DNA from: JBBRHQ01 sp963720735
Lineage (GTDB): Bacteria > Actinomycetota > Thermoleophilia > Solirubrobacterales > 70-9
NCBI GenBank assembly: GCA_963720735.1
Contig: CAVRGL010000003.1
Location: 47,762-111,761, forward strand
DNA length: 64,000 bases
Direction: 5' to 3'
Below the pieces are notes generated by a model. It saw only the letters and a program-made list of their open reading frames with translations, was not told where the DNA came from and searched no databases. How positions within the stretch are numbered: position 1 is the first letter of the stretch; each line of letters starts with the position of its first letter. The translations under genes were made by a program, and so were the position numbers. Below, piece after piece: positions 8,138 to 16,740 of the stretch.

Positions 8138-9238
8138 CTAGGAGTGCGCGGCTTCCCAGGCCGCGTACTCGTCGGTGAAGTAGCGCAGTCGGACCTTCTT
8201 GTACTCGGTCGAGGAGTAGAGGGTGGCCCGGTCGTCCTCGCCGATCCGGCATTCCTCGGCGATCGCGTCGAGAACCGCGTCGCATTCCTGCTTCGAGCGA
8301 CCGTGGGCCATGGTGAAGACGCTGTAGGGCCAGTCCGGGTAGGTGGGGCGCTGATAGCAGTGGGAGATCCCCCGGAACGACGCCATCCGCTGCCCGGTCT
8401 CGGCGATCTCCCCCTCGGGGATCCTCCAGACCCCCATCCCGTTCGCCGAGAAACCGGCCCGGCGGTGGTAGAGGATCGCCGCCACCCGGCGCAGCAGGCG
8501 GCGCTCGACCATCCCCCCGAGATGGGCGAGGAAGTCCTCGACGCTCATCCCGCTTGCGGCGGCGGCCTCGTCGTAGGGGCGCTCGACCGGCTCCATCGGG
8601 CCCTGGAGCGCGCGGATGACGCCGACGTCGCGATCGTCGTAGGGCTGCGCCTCGAGCTCGCGGGGGGGCGAAGACTCGGCGGCTGCGGCGGCGAGCGTCT
8701 CGGTCCCCTTCTCCATCTCCAGGTTCATGTTGATCTTGAACAGGGTCAGGGTGGGAAGCTGGCGCATCGAGGAGGCGCCGGTCTCGCGCATCAGCACCTC
8801 GAGCGTCCGCTCGAGGCCGAGCTCGGAGTCGGGCGGCGTGGCGATCGTGAACCAGAGGTTGAAGTCGTGGGTGCGCAGGTAGTTGTGGGAGACGCCGGGA
8901 TGGGAGTTGACGATCGCCGCGGCGCGCTGCGGGTTCTCCGCGTCCACCTTGGCCGCGACCAGCATCGAGGAGTAGCCGAGGGCGCGGGTGTCGAAGATCG
9001 GGGTGATCTCCCGGATGATCCGCTCGTCGAGAAGGCGCCTGGTGCGCTCCAGCAGCTCCTCGACCGGCATCCCGGCCTCCGCGGCGAGCGGCGTGAACGG
9101 CTCGGCCTCCAGCGGGAAGCTCGACTGCAGCAGGTTCATCAGCCGCTTGTCGGCCGCGTCGAGCGGCACCGCCGAGCCGTCCTTGCGCGAGCGGACCTTT
9201 GGCTGCGCTGCCGCCGCGCGGGCGTCTATGCCAGCCAT
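8138..9238 (-). CDS. Fused AhbA-AhbB-type siroheme decarboxylase (Lrp/AsnC-like fold)
   Basis: A 366-residue protein made of two tandem Lrp/AsnC-like units, each a small winged-helix plus a ferredoxin-like domain. The first carries VSHNYLR (116-122) with FNLWFT (126-131). The second carries ISHCYQRPTYPDWPYSVFTM (291-310). These are the signatures of the siroheme decarboxylases AhbA/AhbB and NirD/L/G/H, not of DNA-binding Lrp regulators. Those enzymes remove two acetate carboxyls from siroheme on the route to heme or heme d1. The two subunits are separate in most described systems but fused here. ATG 9238 overlaps hemB by 13 bp and hemL follows 29 bp later. Automatic pipelines would probably call it an AsnC regulator. 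Confidence 0.8.
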   Translation of the reverse strand: MAGIDARAAAAQPKVRSRKDGSAVPLDAADKRLMNLLQSSFPLEAEPFTPLAAEAGMPVEELLERTRRLLDERIIREITPIFDTRALGYSSMLVAAKVDAENPQRAAAIVNSHPGVSHNYLRTHDFNLWFTIATPPDSELGLERTLEVLMRETGASSMRQLPTLTLFKINMNLEMEKGTETLAAAAAESSPPRELEAQPYDDRDVGVIRALQGPMEPVERPYDEAAAASGMSVEDFLAHLGGMVERRLLRRVAAILYHRRAGFSANGMGVWRIPEGEIAETGQRMASFRGISHCYQRPTYPDWPYSVFTMAHGRSKQECDAVLDAIAEECRIGEDDRATLYSSTEYKKVRLRYFTDEYAAWEAAHS

Positions 9239-10197
9239 TCCGCCGCCTGCTTCGCGTAGTAGGTGATCACGACGTCGACGCCGGCCCGTCGGATCGAGGT
9301 CAAGGTCTCGAGCACCGCCTGGCGCTCCTCCAGCCACCCGCTCTCGGCCGCCGCCTTGATCATCGAGTACTCGCCGGAGACCTGATAGGCGGCCAGTGGC
9401 GCACCGGTCTCCAGCTTCACCCGGCGGATCACGTCCAGGTAGGGGAGCGCCGGCTTGACCATCAGCATGTCGGCGCCCTCTTCGAGGTCGAGCTCGGCCT
9501 CGCGCACCGCCTCGGCGGCGTTAGCCGGGTCCATCTGATAGCCGCGGCGGTCGCCGAACTCGGGGGCAGATGCGGCGGCGTCACGGAAGGGACCGTAGAA
9601 GGCCGAGGCGTACTTGGCGCTGTAGGCGATGATCGGCACGGAGGCGTGGCCCTCCTCGTCGAGCTGGTGGCGGATCGCGCCGACACGGCCGTCCATCATG
9701 TCGCTGGGCGCGACCGCGTCGGCGCCCGCCTCGGCGTGTGAGATCGCGGTCCTGGCCAGCAGCTCCAGGGTGATGTCGTTCTCGACCTGGCCGTCGCGCA
9801 CGAAGCCGCAGTGGCCGTGCGATGTGTACTCGCAGAGGCAGACGTCGGTGAAGACGAGCAGCTCGGGGCGCTCCTCCTTCAGTGCCCGGACGGCCAGCTG
9901 GACCACGCCCTCGGCGTCGTAGGCGCCGGAGCCAACCTCGTCCTTGTCGGCGGGGATGCCAAAGAGCAGCACCGCTCCGACCCCGGCATCGGCGACCGCT
10001 GTCGCCTCCTCGACCAGCTCCGAGATCGAGAGGCGCTCGACCCCCGGCATCGAGGGCACCGCCTCCCGGACCCCTTCCCCGGCGACGACGAACAACGGCT
10101 GGATCAGCTGCGAGGCCCGCAGCTCGGTCTCGCGGACCAGGTCGCGCAGCGCCGGCTTGGCGCGGAGCCGGCGCATGCGGGTCGCGGGAAAGGCCAT
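9226..10197 (-). CDS. hemB: Porphobilinogen synthase (5-aminolevulinate dehydratase)
   Basis: A 323-residue TIM-barrel enzyme that condenses two 5-aminolevulinates into porphobilinogen. The two Schiff-base lysines are in AYSAKYAS (K195) and MVKPALPY (K248). C120, C122 and C130 in DVCLCEYTSHGHCG form the zinc-type metal site rather than the aspartate-rich magnesium type. It is the promoter-proximal gene of the hem genes here and overlaps the downstream siroheme-decarboxylase-like gene by 13 bp. Length and motifs are normal for the family. Confidence 0.96.
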   Translation of the reverse strand: MAFPATRMRRLRAKPALRDLVRETELRASQLIQPLFVVAGEGVREAVPSMPGVERLSISELVEEATAVADAGVGAVLLFGIPADKDEVGSGAYDAEGVVQLAVRALKEERPELLVFTDVCLCEYTSHGHCGFVRDGQVENDITLELLARTAISHAEAGADAVAPSDMMDGRVGAIRHQLDEEGHASVPIIAYSAKYASAFYGPFRDAAASAPEFGDRRGYQMDPANAAEAVREAELDLEEGADMLMVKPALPYLDVIRRVKLETGAPLAAYQVSGEYSMIKAAAESGWLEERQAVLETLTSIRRAGVDVVITYYAKQAAEWLA

Positions 10198-10213
10198 GGG
10201 CCCGATTCTAGGG

Positions 10214-11566
10214 TCAGACGCTGGTGAACCGGCGCAGCGAGAGGCGAGCGAGCAGGCCGTAGGCGAGGATGAGCACGGCGAGATGGAGCAGCGGGCCGCC
10301 GAGGGCGGAGCCGTTCTCGTCGAGGGCGGAGGTGATTGCGCTGAGCGCCGGCTTGAACGGGAACAGGGCGGCGATCACCCGCACCACATCGTAGAGGCCG
10401 GTGCCGATCGTTCCCGAGGGGATCAGCGACAGCAGGGCGACCGGTAGCGAGACCATGAAGGCAAGCAGCGAGGCCGCGCGGACCTCGCGGGCGACCGCGC
10501 CCAGGGCGGCGCCGGCGGCGGCGAACCCGGCCCCGCCGACGGCGATCGCGAGCACCCAGAGGCCGAAGCGGCTCCAGTCCAGGTTGACGAAGATCTCCAG
10601 CCCCGCCAGCATCAGCAGCGTCACAACCAGTCCCACCGCGGCACCGAGGCCGATCTTCTCGACCAGCAGCCCCGCCCTCGAGACCAGGCCCCCGCGGGTG
10701 AGGCGCGCGAAGACGTTCTCCTCCCGCTCCAGCGCCAGCGAGCCGGAGACCAGCAGCACGGTGACAAACATCAGGGTGAAGGTCGCGGCGACGGCGATTG
10801 CGAAGATGTCGAGCGGCGGGGTCTCACCGCTGATCACCGTCTTCTGCACCTGAATCGGCTCCGCCACCGAGTTGAGCAGGGGACCGGCGAGGTCGAGGTT
10901 GTCGCGGGCCAGGGCGGCGAACCGGGTGACCTCGTCGAGCGGTCCTCGCGCAGCCGCCGGCACGACAGGACGCAGCGTCTGCAGGATTCGGGCGCTCGCC
11001 TTCAGCCCGAGGATCTGGAAGGACTGTCCAAAGAAGTCGAAGTGCCCGCCGTTGAGGATCAGGTTGAGGTAGCTGCTGCCGCTGCGGGCGACCTGCCTGG
11101 CGATCACCAGATTCGCCTGGGCGAGCAGCGAGGTGATCCGATCGTCGACCAGCCGAGCCTTGACTGGGTCATCCTGGTTGACGATCACCTCGACCTTCGG
11201 ATGGCCCGCGTTCAGCGAGGAGAGCGAGTTGACCTGCTCGGCGAGGTCGCGGGGAAGGATCAGGGCTGCGAGCACATCGCCCGAGGTGACCTTGCTGATC
11301 GCCTCCGCCCGGGATTGGACCCGGACGCACTCGATCCTGCTGCAGAGCCGGTTGCGGGCCCCGACCGTGCTGAAATTGCTGCCGCCGACCTGGACCGCGG
11401 TCCCCTTCGGCACCTGGTTGAGGAAGGCGACCCGCGGCTTTTCCGGGCCTCTGGAGATCGCAAAGCCGACCAGCAGCGCGATCAGCACCGGGTAGGCGAC
11501 CAGCAGGAAGGCCTGCAGCGGCGAGCGCCGCAGGATCTGCAGGTCCTTGAAGAGCAGCCAGCGCAT
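10214..11566 (-). CDS. ABC-2 type transporter permease
   Basis: A 450-residue membrane protein of the ABC-2/YhaP kind. It has an N-terminal span (about residues 18-38), a large extracytoplasmic domain of about 200 residues, then a cluster of about five spans in the C-terminal half, starting near IFAIAVAATFTLMFVTVLL. It starts at ATG 11566, two bases after the ATPase stop, so the two form one exporter. The substrate cannot be read; ABC-2 exporters move drugs, lipids or polysaccharides. The open frame upstream of the chosen start is antisense-like and out of family. Confidence 0.85.
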   Translation of the reverse strand: MRWLLFKDLQILRRSPLQAFLLVAYPVLIALLVGFAISRGPEKPRVAFLNQVPKGTAVQVGGSNFSTVGARNRLCSRIECVRVQSRAEAISKVTSGDVLAALILPRDLAEQVNSLSSLNAGHPKVEVIVNQDDPVKARLVDDRITSLLAQANLVIARQVARSGSSYLNLILNGGHFDFFGQSFQILGLKASARILQTLRPVVPAAARGPLDEVTRFAALARDNLDLAGPLLNSVAEPIQVQKTVISGETPPLDIFAIAVAATFTLMFVTVLLVSGSLALEREENVFARLTRGGLVSRAGLLVEKIGLGAAVGLVVTLLMLAGLEIFVNLDWSRFGLWVLAIAVGGAGFAAAGAALGAVAREVRAASLLAFMVSLPVALLSLIPSGTIGTGLYDVVRVIAALFPFKPALSAITSALDENGSALGGPLLHLAVLILAYGLLARLSLRRFTSV

Positions 11567-11568
11567 GG

Positions 11569-12315
11569 TCAGTGACCGCGGTGCTGGAGGTAGGTGACGA
11601 AGGCGGTTTCGAAGTCCCGGTTGGCGGCCTCGGGGGCCTCTTCGGAGACCGCAGCCCGAAGGCCTTCCGCCGGTCCGTCGAACAGGGCCTCGCCGTCGGC
11701 GAGGACCAGCAGCCGCTGTCCGTAGCGCTCCGCCTCCTGGATGTTGTGGGTGGAGAAGATCACCGTCGTCCCACCTCCGGCGAGCGCCGAGACGAACTCC
11801 CATAGCCGGGCCCGCTGGCGTGGATCGAGGCCGACGCTGGGCTCGTCGAGGAGGAGGACGACGGGCCGGGCGAGCAGGCCGATCGCGATGTTGACGCGCT
11901 GCTGGTTCCCTCCGGAGAGACGGGCGATCTGGTCGGTGCGGCGCTCTTCGAGCCCGGTCAGCTCGAGCATCTCCCGCACCGTCGCCTCGGGATCGGAATG
12001 GCCCTCGAGGCGGGCGAAGAGGCGCAGGTTCTCCTCCACCGTGAGCCGCCGGTAGAGCGCGGCCTGCTGGGGCACCCAGCCGACCTCGCCGCCGGGAAGG
12101 CGAACCTCGCCCTCGTCGGCGCGGACGATCCCGGCGAGGATCGAGAGCAGCGTCGTCTTGCCGGCGCCGTTCGGCCCGATCACCGCCAACAGCTCCCCGG
12201 GCTGGGCCTGGAAGTCGATACCGCGCAGAGCGGCGCGCTTCCCGTAGCGCTTGACCAGGCCGTGTGCCTCCAGGGCCGAGCCTGAGACCTCGGCCTGCTC
12301 CGTCTCCTCTCTCAT
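11569..12315 (-). CDS. ABC transporter ATP-binding protein
   Basis: A 248-residue ABC ATPase with Walker A GPNGAGKT (47-54), signature LSGGN (133-137), Walker B VLLLDEP (153-159) and the switch histidine in STHN. The order and spacing fit the CcmA/NatA-like subgroup that pairs with ABC-2 permeases. The permease follows two bases later. About 65 bp separate its start from the divergent ymdB-like gene, so the promoters of both must lie there. Confidence 0.92.
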   Translation of the reverse strand: MREETEQAEVSGSALEAHGLVKRYGKRAALRGIDFQAQPGELLAVIGPNGAGKTTLLSILAGIVRADEGEVRLPGGEVGWVPQQAALYRRLTVEENLRLFARLEGHSDPEATVREMLELTGLEERRTDQIARLSGGNQQRVNIAIGLLARPVVLLLDEPSVGLDPRQRARLWEFVSALAGGGTTVIFSTHNIQEAERYGQRLLVLADGEALFDGPAEGLRAAVSEEAPEAANRDFETAFVTYLQHRGH

Positions 12316-12381
12316 CGCGCGCGGAACGCTAGCGACGCATCCTCAAGGGAGCGCCAAAGGGGATCATCTAGGGTCAGTCCC

Positions 12382-13155
12382 GTGCGCATCCTGTTCATCG
12401 GTGACGTGGTCGGAAGCCCCGGGCGCCACGGGCTCTCGGCGACGATGCCACAGCTTCGTGAGGATCATCGGCCCGACCTGGTGATCGTCAACGGCGAGAA
12501 CTCGGCCGGCGGTATCGGGATCACCGAGAAGGCCGCTGGGCAGCTCTTCGCGGCCGGCGCCGACGTGATCACCACCGGCAACCACGTCTACCGCCACCGC
12601 GACTTCTATGACTACCTGGAGCGCTCCGAGAGGGTTCTCCGCCCGGCCAACTATCCACGGGCCAATCCCGGCCGCGGCCACACGGTCGTCGAGTCCGAAG
12701 CGGGAAGGCTCGGGGTGGTCAACCTCAGCGGCGCCGCCGGGCTGCGGGTGGCGCGCTCGCCCTTCCACGAGGTCGACGGGCTGCTCGAGCGGCTCGACGC
12801 CGATGCAGTCGTCGTCGACTTCCACGCCGAGATGACCAGCGAGAAGGTGGCGATGGGCTGGCACCTGGACGGCCGAGTCGCCGCGGTGCTCGGCACCCAC
12901 ACGCACGTTCCCACCGCCGACTGCCGGGTCCTCCCCGGTGGCACCGCCCACATCAGCGACGTCGGGATGACGGGCTCGCGAGCGGGAGTGATCGGGGTGA
13001 AGCGCGATCAGGCGCTGGAGTCGATGATCACGCAGATGCCGGTTCGCTTCGAGACCGCCGAAGAGGACGTCTGGGTGATGGGGGTCCTGGTCGTGGCTCG
13101 GCCCGATGGTCTGGCGGAGTCGATCGAGCAGATCCTGCTTCCGGCTGCGGCCTGA
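12382..13155 (+). CDS. YmdB-family metallophosphoesterase (2',3'-cyclic nucleotide phosphodiesterase)
   Basis: A 257-residue calcineurin-like phosphoesterase. Metal-site sequences appear in the family's order: GDVVGSPGR (7-15), NGENSAGG (about 36-43), TTGNHVYRH (about 64-72), DFHAEMTSEK (about 150-159) and GTHTHVPTAD (about 174-183). The family member YmdB of Bacillus hydrolyses 2',3'-cyclic nucleotides and affects biofilm and RNA turnover. The start is GTG 12382. Its last 128 bases overlap, tail to tail, the 3' end of the convergent glycosyltransferase-like gene. Confidence 0.88.
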   Translation: MRILFIGDVVGSPGRHGLSATMPQLREDHRPDLVIVNGENSAGGIGITEKAAGQLFAAGADVITTGNHVYRHRDFYDYLERSERVLRPANYPRANPGRGHTVVESEAGRLGVVNLSGAAGLRVARSPFHEVDGLLERLDADAVVVDFHAEMTSEKVAMGWHLDGRVAAVLGTHTHVPTADCRVLPGGTAHISDVGMTGSRAGVIGVKRDQALESMITQMPVRFETAEEDVWVMGVLVVARPDGLAESIEQILLPAAA

Positions 13156-14785
13156 GACCGGCAAGCGCCACCAGGACCAGCGGCAGGAACCAGACGATGT
13201 AGAGGTAGAACCAGTGCTCGGCGGTCAGCTCGACCGCGATCAGCAGGGCGCCACCGAGGGCGGCGACCTGGACGAGGCTCTTGCGGCGGGGAAGGAAGGC
13301 GAGCACCAGGGCGAGCAGCGCGGTCGCGACGATGATCGCCCCACGCAGCGGCTCCAGCGAGGGGACCTGGCCCCAGATGCCGAAGGGGCTGTCGCGGCCG
13401 GCCTGGTAGCCCAGCGTGCGGTCGTAGAAAGTCGACAGGCCCGGGTCGAGCAGCGTTTGCAGCATCACCAGTAGCGAGACCGAGGCGAAGGCAATGATGA
13501 AGGCGCCGGGACCGCGGGTCCTGTCACGGAACCGGGCCGGGCGCTCGGCGCTCGAGGGGTCGTAGGTGGCGAGCATCGGGGCAAGGACCACCGGGGCGAA
13601 CTTGGTGAAGGTGGCGAGAGCGAGCATCGCGCCGCGGGCAACCGGCCTGGCGATCAGGACGAGAGTCGCGATCAGCAGCACGGCGACCAGGGTGTCGTTG
13701 GAGTTGGACTCGAGCACGTATGCGGTGTAGGGATAGGCGGCCCAGGCGAAGCCGAGGGTGGCGGCGAGCATCGAACCCGGCGGGCCGCGCCGCATCCGGT
13801 GGCCGAGCAGGAGCAGCAGGGCGAAGGCCGCGAGATCGAAGCAGACCGCGGCGGCGTGGCCGGCCGGGAGGTCGTCCCAGCTGCCGCTCCAGGGGAAGAT
13901 CTGCTCGAAGGGGACGTAGGCGTAGTAGTTGACCGGGCCGTAGGTGTCGCCCTCGGAGACGTCGCTGGGGAAGTTGTCGTAGAGCTGCTTGCCGTCGGCG
14001 ATCCGGTCGGCTCCGACCACCCCTGCGTAGCCGACGTCGATCACCCCGGAGTCGGCCAGGTTGAGCCCGACCCGGAAGCCGACCAGGAAGAGAGCGGCGA
14101 TCAGCAGCCACTTCGCCGGCCAGACCGGGCGCAGGCCCTCACCGCGCCCTCGCCACCCGATCCACAGCATGCGCGCCAGCAGGTAGAGCATCGGCGGATA
14201 GGCCAGAGGGACCGAGACCCCGATCTGCGCCCGGTTGAAGAAGAAGTTGGAGACGGCGAAGCCGAGCAGCACCAGCAGGTCGAGGTTGGCGGCCCGCCAG
14301 GGCCGGCGCCAATCGAACAACCCGACCAGGAAGGCGAGGCAGAGCGGGATGAAGACGTAGGGGGCGTTGAGCTTGTGCCCAAACGCTCCCGAGTAGCCGC
14401 GGGCCATCTTCCAGGCGACCTGGTAGCCGGTCCACGACTCCCGCACCAGGCCGGTTGCGGGATCGACGAGGACCAGGGCGACCTCGTCATCGTGCGCGAA
14501 GTAACCGACCTCCCAGTTGCCGTCGACGAGGCTGGCACTCGAGGTCATCCTCGGGTGCTCGCGGCGCTCGGCGATCACCTTGGGATCGCGGTCGGCGATC
14601 CGGGTGGCCCGCTCCGGACTCACCTTCGCCGGCCCGGACGAGGGGGTGGTCACGGTCACCGTCGGCCCTGCCGCGCTCGCCGTCGCAGGAACGCAGAGCC
14701 CGACAAGCGCCACTGCCGCGACGGCCCAGCGCGGACTGCCCCTGCCCCGGCTCAGCGTCCCGCCCGGCCCTAGGAGAAGGTCCAC
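13028..14785 (-). CDS. PepSY-like domain fused to a multi-span GT87/DUF2029-type membrane protein
   Basis: A 585-residue protein. Residues 20-40 look like a signal or first membrane segment. Residues about 55-125 read like a PepSY domain: ERATRIADRDPKV, then WEVGYF and VALVLVDPATG. From about 145 onward there are roughly ten membrane spans with the layout of GT-C or mannosyltransferase-like proteins. The last 40 residues are arginine- and proline-rich and are encoded antisense to the 3' end of ymdB. The start is GTG 14785, which overlaps the gtrA stop by 16 bp. With GtrA and a phosphodiesterase upstream it probably acts on envelope glycans, but no donor or acceptor can be named. Confidence 0.72.
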   Translation of the reverse strand: MDLLLGPGGTLSRGRGSPRWAVAAVALVGLCVPATASAAGPTVTVTTPSSGPAKVSPERATRIADRDPKVIAERREHPRMTSSASLVDGNWEVGYFAHDDEVALVLVDPATGLVRESWTGYQVAWKMARGYSGAFGHKLNAPYVFIPLCLAFLVGLFDWRRPWRAANLDLLVLLGFAVSNFFFNRAQIGVSVPLAYPPMLYLLARMLWIGWRGRGEGLRPVWPAKWLLIAALFLVGFRVGLNLADSGVIDVGYAGVVGADRIADGKQLYDNFPSDVSEGDTYGPVNYYAYVPFEQIFPWSGSWDDLPAGHAAAVCFDLAAFALLLLLGHRMRRGPPGSMLAATLGFAWAAYPYTAYVLESNSNDTLVAVLLIATLVLIARPVARGAMLALATFTKFAPVVLAPMLATYDPSSAERPARFRDRTRGPGAFIIAFASVSLLVMLQTLLDPGLSTFYDRTLGYQAGRDSPFGIWGQVPSLEPLRGAIIVATALLALVLAFLPRRKSLVQVAALGGALLIAVELTAEHWFYLYIVWFLPLVLVALAGLRPQPEAGSARSTPPDHRAEPRPGPPSPRRPLRRSRSEPASA

Positions 14786-15192
14786 AGCTTGTTCCCCACG
14801 AAGTTGACCGGCATCGCGGTCGCGACCGCGATCGCCTGCGAGGGGAGCTCCCCGAGGCCGGCGGCGATAAGCACCTCGAGCAGGAGCAGGTTCACCCCGA
14901 GGGCGCCGACGCTGATCGTGAAGAAGCGGATCGCCTGGAACCCGGCGTGGCCGTCAGACGCCCGAAAGGTCCAGTGCCGGTTCCAGTAGAAGTTGCTGGA
15001 GACGGCGACGACGAAGGCGCCGATCGCCGCCAGGACGTGGTGCAGGGAGAGGGCCTGGTTGAGGACCGCGAAGACGGCGAGGTTGATCACGTAGCCGGAG
15101 AGGCCGACCAGGCCGAAGCGGAGAAGCTGGGCCCAGTTGGCCGGCTGGCGCGCCCCGACCCCGATCCGCCTGGCGGTCGCCACCGGGCTCAT
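14770..15192 (-). CDS. GtrA-family membrane protein
   Basis: A 140-residue protein with four membrane spans and the GtrA landmarks: LLRFGLVGLSGYVINL at residues about 24-39, NFYWNRHWTF in the middle and NKLWTFS at the end. GtrA proteins are thought to help flip undecaprenyl-linked sugars or assist glycosyltransferases. ATG 15192 overlaps the upstream phosphodiesterase stop by 4 bp, and the stop overlaps the next gene's start, so the three genes form one translationally coupled set. Confidence 0.88.
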   Translation of the reverse strand: MSPVATARRIGVGARQPANWAQLLRFGLVGLSGYVINLAVFAVLNQALSLHHVLAAIGAFVVAVSSNFYWNRHWTFRASDGHAGFQAIRFFTISVGALGVNLLLLEVLIAAGLGELPSQAIAVATAMPVNFVGNKLWTFS

Positions 15193-16718
15193 GCCGCCCC
15201 CGCCAGCTCGAAGTGTTCGCGGACGACCCCGGCGACGTCGCGCAGGTTCCATTGGCTTTGCGCAGCGGCGCTCTCGGGGCCGCAGCCGACGAACAGCAGC
15301 GGGCCGAGCGAGTCGCCGCGGTGCAGGGAGCCGTGGCTTCCCCCGCCGAGATGGGCGGAGCCGCCCCAGTCGACGCACTCGTGCCCGAGCGCCGCCGAGA
15401 CGAGCAGGTCACCGGCGTGGGGTGCGCAGAGGGCCGACCAGACCCGCGAGAGCGGGTCTGGGTACTGATCGCTGTGGATGACGCCGTCCTCGATCGTTCC
15501 ATCGACCGCTGCGATGTCCCCGCTCAGCTTCCAGCCGGCGCCGCGCAGGTCGGAGACCTCCGAGCCGGGCCGGAAGCGCAGCTCGGAGCCCTCGCGCTCG
15601 ACCACCGCGGAGATCCCGGCGCTCGGGTCGATGCCGGGCTCCGGGCGCTGCAGCGGGGCGCCGTCCGGCCCGGCCAGCCAGCAGACCAGGTCCACCCCGT
15701 CGAGCCCGGCCAGCTCGGAGCGGACGGCGTGGTGCTGGACGCGGTGATGCACGGGGGCGAGCAGGTAGATGTGGGCCGCGCGCGAGGTGGGGCTGACGGC
15801 GAGATCGGCCTCCTCAGGACGATCCTCGGAGGGCTGCAGGACGTTCCAGCGGCGGCCGAGGATCTCCGCCAACGGGAGCTCAGCGTGAACGGCGGTGTGG
15901 GCGTGGTCGGCCATCAGGATCAGAGCGTTGTCGGCGAGGAACCCGTCCATGCCGCCGGATGCGTCGATCAGTTTGCCGAAACAGTGGTCCGCCTTGGCGA
16001 TCGACTCGAGGCTGGCACCGGGTCCGTGGCGGTGAGAGTAGTTGTCGTTGTCGGGCAGCGAGAAGAGCAGGAAGTCGTAGAGGCCCGCCGCGGCGAGCTC
16101 CGCCGCGCAGCAGGCCGAGTAGCCGTCCCGCGTCCCGGGGATCGAGCTCGGCTTGCAGGGGACCTGGCGGCTCGCGTAGAGCTCGCCGTAGAAGAGCTCT
16201 GCCGGGCCCCAGGTGTGGTGGCGGAACTTCAACCGGGTGGCGTCGACCGCCCGCCGCAGCAGGCCGTCGAGGGAGACCTGGTGGCGGTGCCTTCCCCGGT
16301 AGATCAGGAACGGGGTGCTGGCGGTTCGGAACCCCGCGTCGTCGAGCGATTCGAACAGCGTCTCGACCTCGGGGCTGAGGTGAGCGAGGTTCATGTTGTA
16401 GACGAGGTCATACAGCGAGCGGAAGATCCCGAAGGCGCGGGTGGCCTCGAACGAGGACCCGTACTCGACGTAGCGGCGCTCCAGCCGGTGGTACCAGTTC
16501 ATGCCGCTGATCCAGTGGCGCTCCGCGCCGACCCCTGTGACCATCTCCGCGTTGGCCACCGGGGTCACCGAGGGGAAGCTCGAAACGCAGTCCTCGATCA
16601 GCACGCCGCGATCGACCAGCTTGGCCAGGGTCGGCGCCTGCCCATTGCCGATCGCCAGCTCGAGCATGTCGGTGCGCAGCGAGTCGATGTATGAGAGGAC
16701 GAGCTTCTTTCGCATCAC
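15189..16718 (-). CDS. Type I phosphodiesterase/nucleotide pyrophosphatase-family protein
   Basis: A 509-residue alkaline-phosphatase-superfamily enzyme. Likely metal and nucleophile positions are in LSYIDSLRTDML (about residue 12), SVTPVANAEM (about 50-59), LPDNDNYSHRHGPG (about 220-233) and MADHAHTAVH (about 267-276), matching the order of the type I phosphodiesterase fold. No signal peptide is evident. Members cleave phosphodiester or pyrophosphate bonds in nucleotides, lipids or glycan carriers. With the adjacent GtrA and membrane glycosyltransferase-like genes, an envelope substrate is the reasonable inference. Translation may start at either of two adjacent methionines. Confidence 0.8.
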   Translation of the reverse strand: MMRKKLVLSYIDSLRTDMLELAIGNGQAPTLAKLVDRGVLIEDCVSSFPSVTPVANAEMVTGVGAERHWISGMNWYHRLERRYVEYGSSFEATRAFGIFRSLYDLVYNMNLAHLSPEVETLFESLDDAGFRTASTPFLIYRGRHRHQVSLDGLLRRAVDATRLKFRHHTWGPAELFYGELYASRQVPCKPSSIPGTRDGYSACCAAELAAAGLYDFLLFSLPDNDNYSHRHGPGASLESIAKADHCFGKLIDASGGMDGFLADNALILMADHAHTAVHAELPLAEILGRRWNVLQPSEDRPEEADLAVSPTSRAAHIYLLAPVHHRVQHHAVRSELAGLDGVDLVCWLAGPDGAPLQRPEPGIDPSAGISAVVEREGSELRFRPGSEVSDLRGAGWKLSGDIAAVDGTIEDGVIHSDQYPDPLSRVWSALCAPHAGDLLVSAALGHECVDWGGSAHLGGGSHGSLHRGDSLGPLLFVGCGPESAAAQSQWNLRDVAGVVREHFELAGAA

Positions 16719-16740
16719 TCGCCGCGATCCGGGCAGCAGC

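Noticed and set aside
8138..9238. Lrp/AsnC transcription regulator call
   Set aside because: The two units carry siroheme-decarboxylase family signatures and sit inside a hem gene set, so an enzymatic role is favoured.
10198..11565. Heme exporter role for the ABC pair because of nearby hem genes
   Set aside because: The permease shows no CcmB/CcmC features. Proximity alone does not support a substrate.
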